DNA of 8,746 bases from Oscillospiraceae bacterium (GTDB taxonomy: Bacteria > Bacillota > Clostridia > Oscillospirales > Ruminococcaceae). The position numbers and the translations under genes are program-made. The stretch covers positions 1-8,746 of the forward strand of contig JAUNBN010000043.1 in the NCBI GenBank assembly GCA_030527085.1, in the 5' to 3' direction. Below are positions 6,101-8,746 of this stretch, in pieces. The notes beneath the pieces were generated by a model. That model did no database searches and was not told the DNA's origin. It saw only the letters and a list, made by a program, of their open reading frames with translations. Every line of letters starts with the position of its first letter. Within the stretch, counting starts at the first letter, position 1.

Positions 6101-7342
6101 ATGCAAGAGAAAGAAAACTCATATCTTGAAACCGAAAGGCCGGGAAGGCTCATGCTCAAGTATTCCGTGCCCTGCACCATCTCGCTGCTGGTGGCGGCGC
6201 TCTATAACATAGTAGACCAGATTTTCATAGCCAACGCCGACTACCTCGGCTCCTACGGCAACGCGGCGAACACCGTCGTCTTTCCGCTGACGGTCGTGGC
6301 ACTGGCCCTGGCCGTAATGATAGGCGACGGCTGCTGCGCCTTTGTCAGCCTCAGCCTGGGAGCCGGCAAAAATGAGGAGGCGGGCCGCAGCGTGAGCAGT
6401 GCCGTGACGCTCTGCCTCATCGTGAGCGCACTGCTCACCGCCGCCTTTCTCGTTTTCAGCGAGGACATACTTACGCTCTTCGGCGGGCGGGTCAACGAGC
6501 AGACCTTCGCCCATTCAAAGGAATATTTCTTCTGGATAAGTCTCGGGCTGCCTTTTTACATGTTCGGGCAGGCGATGAATCCGATTATCCGCTCGGACGG
6601 CAGTCCCAAATTTGCTATGATATCCACTCTGGCCGGAGCGGCGGTGAATATAATTCTCGACCCCCTGTTCATTTACGGCTTCAGATGGGGCATGATGGGA
6701 GCGGCCGTTGCGACGGTTTTGGGTCAGGTGCTTACGGCGGCTCTGGCGCTTTGGTATATCTTCCATATGAAGACGATGAGCATAAGAGAGGGAGGCTTCG
6801 GCTTTTCGGGGAAGCTGACGGCCAGATTTCTGCCTCTGGGAGTCAGCAGCTTTCTCTCGCAGCTCTCCGTCGTTCTCTGTATGGCGGCGGTGCAGAATAT
6901 GGTGCTGAGGTACGGTGCGCTCGATGAAATCTTCTCACAGGCGCGCTACGCCCAGATACCTATGGCGGTCATAGGGATAGTTATGAAGTTCTTTCAGATA
7001 GTAATCTCCGTCTCCATAGGCATAGCGGCGGGCTGCATTCCCGTGGTGGGCTACAATCTCGGGGCGGGACGCCGCGACAGGACAAAAACGCTGCTGCGTT
7101 TTATGCTCGGATGCGAGCTAGTCCTTGGGGCGGCTGCGCTGCTCATAGTTGAGCTCCTTCCCGCGCAGCTGATCTCAATATTCGGGGCTGCGAACGAGAG
7201 CGCCTACTATACCGAATTCGCGGTAAAGTGCTTCAGGGTATACCTCTGCATGACTCTCTTTGCCTGCGTGAACAAGGGGACTTTCATCTTCCTGCAGGCT
7301 ATGGGCAGAGCGGCGACCTCTACCGCGCTCTCGCGGAGATAG
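6101..7342 (+). CDS. MATE-family multidrug efflux transporter, frameshifted near 3' end
   Basis: Multi-pass membrane antiporter that exports drugs or toxic metabolites using a Na+ or H+ gradient. The frame gives 413 residues with many hydrophobic segments and family-typical stretches: YSVPCTISLLVAALYNIVDQIFIAN (21-45), PIIRSDGSPKFAM (161-173), NIILDPLFIYGFRWGMMGAA (183-202) and IAAGCIPVVGYNLGAGR (308-324). The ATG at 6101 is fixed by AGGAGG at 6088-6093. An upstream in-frame GTG at 6014 falls inside the terminator stem and is unlikely. MATE proteins are usually about 450 residues; here the frame stops at 7340-7342 after ATSTALSRR, while the missing end continues in another frame to 7509. Joined, the product would be about 469 residues. 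Restoring the frame needs one extra base (or loss of two) near 7325-7338. Whether this is a real mutation or a sequence error cannot be told here. Confidence 0.88.
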   Translation: MQEKENSYLETERPGRLMLKYSVPCTISLLVAALYNIVDQIFIANADYLGSYGNAANTVVFPLTVVALALAVMIGDGCCAFVSLSLGAGKNEEAGRSVSSAVTLCLIVSALLTAAFLVFSEDILTLFGGRVNEQTFAHSKEYFFWISLGLPFYMFGQAMNPIIRSDGSPKFAMISTLAGAAVNIILDPLFIYGFRWGMMGAAVATVLGQVLTAALALWYIFHMKTMSIREGGFGFSGKLTARFLPLGVSSFLSQLSVVLCMAAVQNMVLRYGALDEIFSQARYAQIPMAVIGIVMKFFQIVISVSIGIAAGCIPVVGYNLGAGRRDRTKTLLRFMLGCELVLGAAALLIVELLPAQLISIFGAANESAYYTEFAVKCFRVYLCMTLFACVNKGTFIFLQAMGRAATSTALSRR

Positions 7343-7509
7343 TATTCGGTATGGGATTCGCCTTTCTGCGTCCCGTTTTTTTCGGGCTCGACGGCGTTTT
7401 GTACTCCATGCCCGTCTCCGACGCGCTGACCTTTATTATCTCAGCGATTATCATCAAAAGCACTTTTAAGACGCTGGACGGCAGCTCCGCGCTTAAGCGA
7501 GCTGTTTGA
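7333..7509 (+). pseudogene. Detached C-terminal part of the MATE transporter
   Basis: From 7333 the frame shifted by -1 relative to the upstream gene reads AEIVFGMGFAFLRPVFFGLDG and continues to LYSMPVSDALTFIISAIII and a TGA at 7507-7509. This is what is expected for the last two membrane segments of a MATE protein. It has no ribosome binding site or start of its own at the junction, so it is not a separate gene. No heptameric slippery site is visible at the junction (CTCTCGCGGAGATAG), which argues against programmed frameshifting. Confidence 0.75.
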
Positions 7510-7520
7510 AAAATATAAAA

Positions 7521-7544
7521 CTGCCCGCGGCTAAGCGCGGGCGG
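7521..7544 (-). terminator. Probable terminator of the minus-strand pgsA/zinc-ribbon unit
   Basis: A GC stem pairs 7521-7529 with 7536-7544 around a 6-nt loop. On the minus strand it is followed by a T-rich run (TTTTATATTTTTC, 7508-7520), fitting an intrinsic terminator for the genes ending at 7657. On the plus strand the following bases (TATATAAA) are less convincing. Confidence 0.55.
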
Positions 7545-7583
7545 TATATAAACAGACGGACGAATTATGCGCCGCCTGTAAGG

Positions 7584-7620
7584 GGACGCGGCGGCGCCGA
7601 AAGCGCCCGCGTCCTTTCTT
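7584..7620 (+). terminator. Probable terminator of the MATE gene
   Basis: GGACGCGG (7584-7591) pairs with CCGCGTCC (7607-7614). An inner GCGC/GCGC stem (7594-7597 with 7603-7606) follows a 2-nt bulge. The stem is followed by TTTCTT and further T-rich sequence. It lies 75 nt past the TGA of the shifted frame. Confidence 0.65.
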
Positions 7621-7656
7621 ATCTTAGCTCGGGGCGAGGGCGGCTGTCAAGCGGCC

Positions 7657-7869
7657 TCAGCACTCGCGGCAGCAGCCTTTGCAGCCGGTGCTCTGTCCAT
7701 GCTCGCAGGAGGCCTTGCGGGTGTTTATATGCACCGCTCTGAACACCTGCTCGATCTCCCGCGAGCCGCAGTCGGGGCAGACTATTTCCCCTGCGCCGCG
7801 CTCGCTCACGCTCATTTCTCTTGAGAAGCGTTTTTTGCAGGCTTGGCAGTCGAATTCGTAGAGGGGCAT
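7657..7869 (-). CDS. FmdB-type zinc-ribbon protein with Cys-rich tail
   Basis: A 70-residue protein starting MPLYEFDCQACKKRF, typical of the small FmdB-family regulatory zinc-ribbon proteins. Two knuckles are seen: C8-x2-C11 and C31-x2-C34 (CPDCGS), which together should hold one zinc ion. The family is widespread and its function is poorly known. Unusual here is a second Cys cluster at the C-terminus: C55, C63, C66, C67 and C70 with His57 (CEHG, then GCKGCCREC), which might bind another metal. The start is secured by AGGAGG 7 nt upstream of ATG. The first 58 bp overlap the 3' end of the pgsA-type gene in another frame, so translation may be coupled. Longer readings of this frame reaching further upstream are not supported. 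Confidence 0.85.
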   Translation of the reverse strand: MPLYEFDCQACKKRFSREMSVSERGAGEIVCPDCGSREIEQVFRAVHINTRKASCEHGQSTGCKGCCREC

Positions 7870-8432
7870 GAGGCGTCCTCCTTTTTCATTGCGGAGTAGG
7901 CTGACACATACATAACAAGCGCTATAAGCAGCCACAGCGCGCAGAAGAGTATGAGCGCTGTGACGGCGGTGGGATGCAGCTCGGGAAAGAGCAGCAGAGC
8001 CAGTATTACAAGGTAGAATATAAAGGTCGAGACCTTGCCGTACCAGCGCGCGCCGTGCAGACTCTTGCCTTTTTTGAGCATTATAACGCCCTCTATCAAA
8101 AGATAGCTCTCTCTCATGATGAGCAGCGCGAAGAGCAGCCACATTAGCGGGTAGCGCGAGGCCAGGCAGAGCACGACGGCGGCCTGGGTGAGCTTGTCCG
8201 CCAGAGGGTCGAGTATCTCGCCTATTTCGGTGCGCTGATTGAACCTGCGCGCAATTATGCCGTCCAAGAAGTCGGTAAGGCCGGAAACGCCTATTACAAA
8301 GGCCGCAAGATAGTAGTCGCGCGGCTCTCCGGCGTTCAAATAGAGGTGGCAAAACAGGGGTATCAGAAGGATTCTGAAATAGCTTAAAATGTTCGGAACA
8401 GTGAAAAAATCTTTTAGCCGAGGCCTGTTCAA
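7812..8432 (-). CDS. pgsA: CDP-alcohol phosphatidyltransferase (PgsA type)
   Basis: Integral membrane enzyme that transfers a phosphatidyl group from CDP-diacylglycerol to an alcohol, most likely glycerol-3-phosphate to give phosphatidylglycerol phosphate. The signature D-x2-DG-x2-AR-x8-G-x3-D-x3-D is perfect: D54, D57-G58, A61-R62, G71, D75, D79 (numbering from the chosen start). TVPNILSYFRILLIPLF (11-27) is the usual first segment, and further hydrophobic segments follow at about 41-52, 83-118, 135-149 and 155-175. The start is TTG at 8432, with GGGAG at 8440-8444, 7 nt upstream. A TTG at 8471 lies too close to the promoter to be transcribed with a leader. The product is then 206 residues. 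The last ~20 (ASCPSTNSTAKPAKNASQEK) are polar, unlike the family, and are read through the start of the zinc-ribbon gene. Cardiolipin synthase-like relatives share the motif, so the exact alcohol is less certain. Confidence 0.88.
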   Translation of the reverse strand: MNRPRLKDFFTVPNILSYFRILLIPLFCHLYLNAGEPRDYYLAAFVIGVSGLTDFLDGIIARRFNQRTEIGEILDPLADKLTQAAVVLCLASRYPLMWLLFALLIMRESYLLIEGVIMLKKGKSLHGARWYGKVSTFIFYLVILALLLFPELHPTAVTALILFCALWLLIALVMYVSAYSAMKKEDASCPSTNSTAKPAKNASQEK

Positions 8433-8472
8433 AATTAAACTCCCGATAGCGCAAAAATCAAAACCTGACAAT

Positions 8473-8500
8473 ATTATATCACATTCGGGCCGAATAACAA
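8473..8500 (-). promoter_or_regulatory. Promoter for the pgsA/zinc-ribbon unit
   Basis: On the minus strand an extended -10 (TGATATAAT, hexamer at 8473-8478) follows -35 TTGTTA (8495-8500) with 16-bp spacing. Transcription should start near 8466, about 33 nt before the TTG start at 8432. Confidence 0.7.
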
Positions 8501-8550
8501 TAAACAGGCGTTGATTTACAGCGGAAAGAGCCCTTCTGAGTAACTTTTAA

Positions 8551-8609
8551 CTGTATTTCTCCCGCCTTCGGCGGGGGGAATACAGCGAAAAACCCACGCG
8601 GTGGGGCAC
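8551..8609 (+). repeat. Dispersed paired-hairpin repeat, copy near tRNA
   Basis: Stem arms are 8551-8566 and 8570-8585 around a TTC loop: 16 pairs, two of them U-G in plus-strand RNA. The tail GCGAAAAACCCA and GGTGGGGCAC (8585-8609) matches copy 1 closely, and here the second hairpin CCCAC-GCG-GTGGG (8593-8605) is perfect. The arm sequence differs from copy 1 (CTGTATTTCTCCC instead of CTGTCTTTCCCCC), yet pairing is kept. The GGCCT...GTGTA head of the other two full copies is not evident. Confidence 0.8.
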
Positions 8610-8627
8610 TTCCTACCACGCTTCGAC

Positions 8628-8656
8628 TTGACTTAAAGGCGTAAAAATATTAAAAT
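8628..8656 (+). promoter_or_regulatory. Promoter for tRNA-Thr
   Basis: TTGACT (8628-8633) and TAAAAT (8651-8656) are separated by 17 bp. The expected start near 8663 lies 8 nt before the tRNA, as is usual for stable RNA genes. Confidence 0.75.
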
Positions 8657-8670
8657 ATAAAAGCTTAAAC

Positions 8671-8745
8671 GCTACTGTGGCTCAATGGCAGAGCAGCGCA
8701 TTCGTAATGCGCAGGTTGTCAGTTCGATTCTGACCAGTAGCTCCA
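8671..8745 (+). tRNA. tRNA-Thr, anticodon CGT
   Basis: All cloverleaf parts can be drawn without mismatch. The acceptor stem is GCTACTG with CAGTAGC, the D stem is GCTC/GAGC with a 7-nt loop containing GG, and the anticodon stem is GCGCA/TGCGC with loop TTCGTAA. The anticodon is CGT at 8703-8705, reading ACG. The variable region is 5 nt, and the T stem GTCAG/CTGAC has loop TTCGATT. The discriminator base is T and the CCA end is encoded (8743-8745), for 75 nt in total. The window stops one base after it, so whether further tRNAs follow is unknown. Confidence 0.95.
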
Positions 8746-8746
8746 C

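Noticed and set aside
5919..6101. 60-codon TTG-started frame ending TAATG at the MATE start, as a leader peptide
   Set aside because: The TTG lies at or before the expected transcription start and has no ribosome binding site; the frame reads through the terminator stem.
7870..8454. Extension of the zinc-ribbon frame to 265 residues
   Set aside because: It lies antiphase to the conserved phosphatidyltransferase; only the part from MPLYEF onward has a ribosome binding site and family pattern.
8433..8471. TTG at 8471 as the pgsA start
   Set aside because: It is about two bases from the -10 box and before the likely transcription start; TTG 8432 has GGGAG at the correct distance.

Overview
The window looks like a GC-rich chromosomal segment (over half G+C by eye) from a Gram-positive bacterium of the Bacillota, most likely a gut-type Clostridia lineage. 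The grounds are a lipoprotein and an SGNH/Ig-like surface protein of types common in Clostridia, a DacF/PBP5-type carboxypeptidase with a C-terminal membrane anchor, strong AGGAGG ribosome binding sites, TTGACA/TATAAT promoters, and a tRNA-Thr with encoded CCA. The exact genus cannot be read from the sequence. Isoleucine codons lean towards ATA despite the high GC content.

Layout. Positions 3-3503 (+) hold recG (DNA branch-migration helicase) followed 18 nt later by a serine D-Ala-D-Ala carboxypeptidase. Positions 3504-3814 are a convergent gap with no gene, filled by two long GC-rich hairpins, one of them in a full copy of a dispersed repeat. Positions 3815-5625 (-) are a two-gene unit: an anchored Ig-like/SGNH-hydrolase-like protein, then a DUF4358-type lipoprotein. 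Positions 5626-6100 are a divergent gap with a half copy and a full copy of the repeat, a clear promoter, and a structured leader ending in an intrinsic terminator just upstream of the next gene. Positions 6101-7509 (+) are a MATE-family efflux transporter whose last ~57 residues lie in another frame. Two terminator-like hairpins separate it from a (-) unit at 7657-8432: a PgsA-type CDP-alcohol phosphatidyltransferase overlapping a small FmdB-type zinc-ribbon protein by 58 bp. Another repeat copy at 8551-8609 precedes the promoter and gene for tRNA-Thr(CGT), which ends the window.

Functionally this is mostly housekeeping and envelope biology: recombination repair, peptidoglycan trimming, phospholipid head-group synthesis, surface proteins and efflux. 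I see no phage, CRISPR, insertion sequence or defence island. The two most interesting signals are (a) the promoter/leader/terminator arrangement ahead of the MATE gene, which looks like a transcription-attenuation or riboswitch-type control element of a class I do not recognise, and (b) a family of paired-hairpin repeats in intergenic gaps, with conserved tails and wobble-compensated stems.
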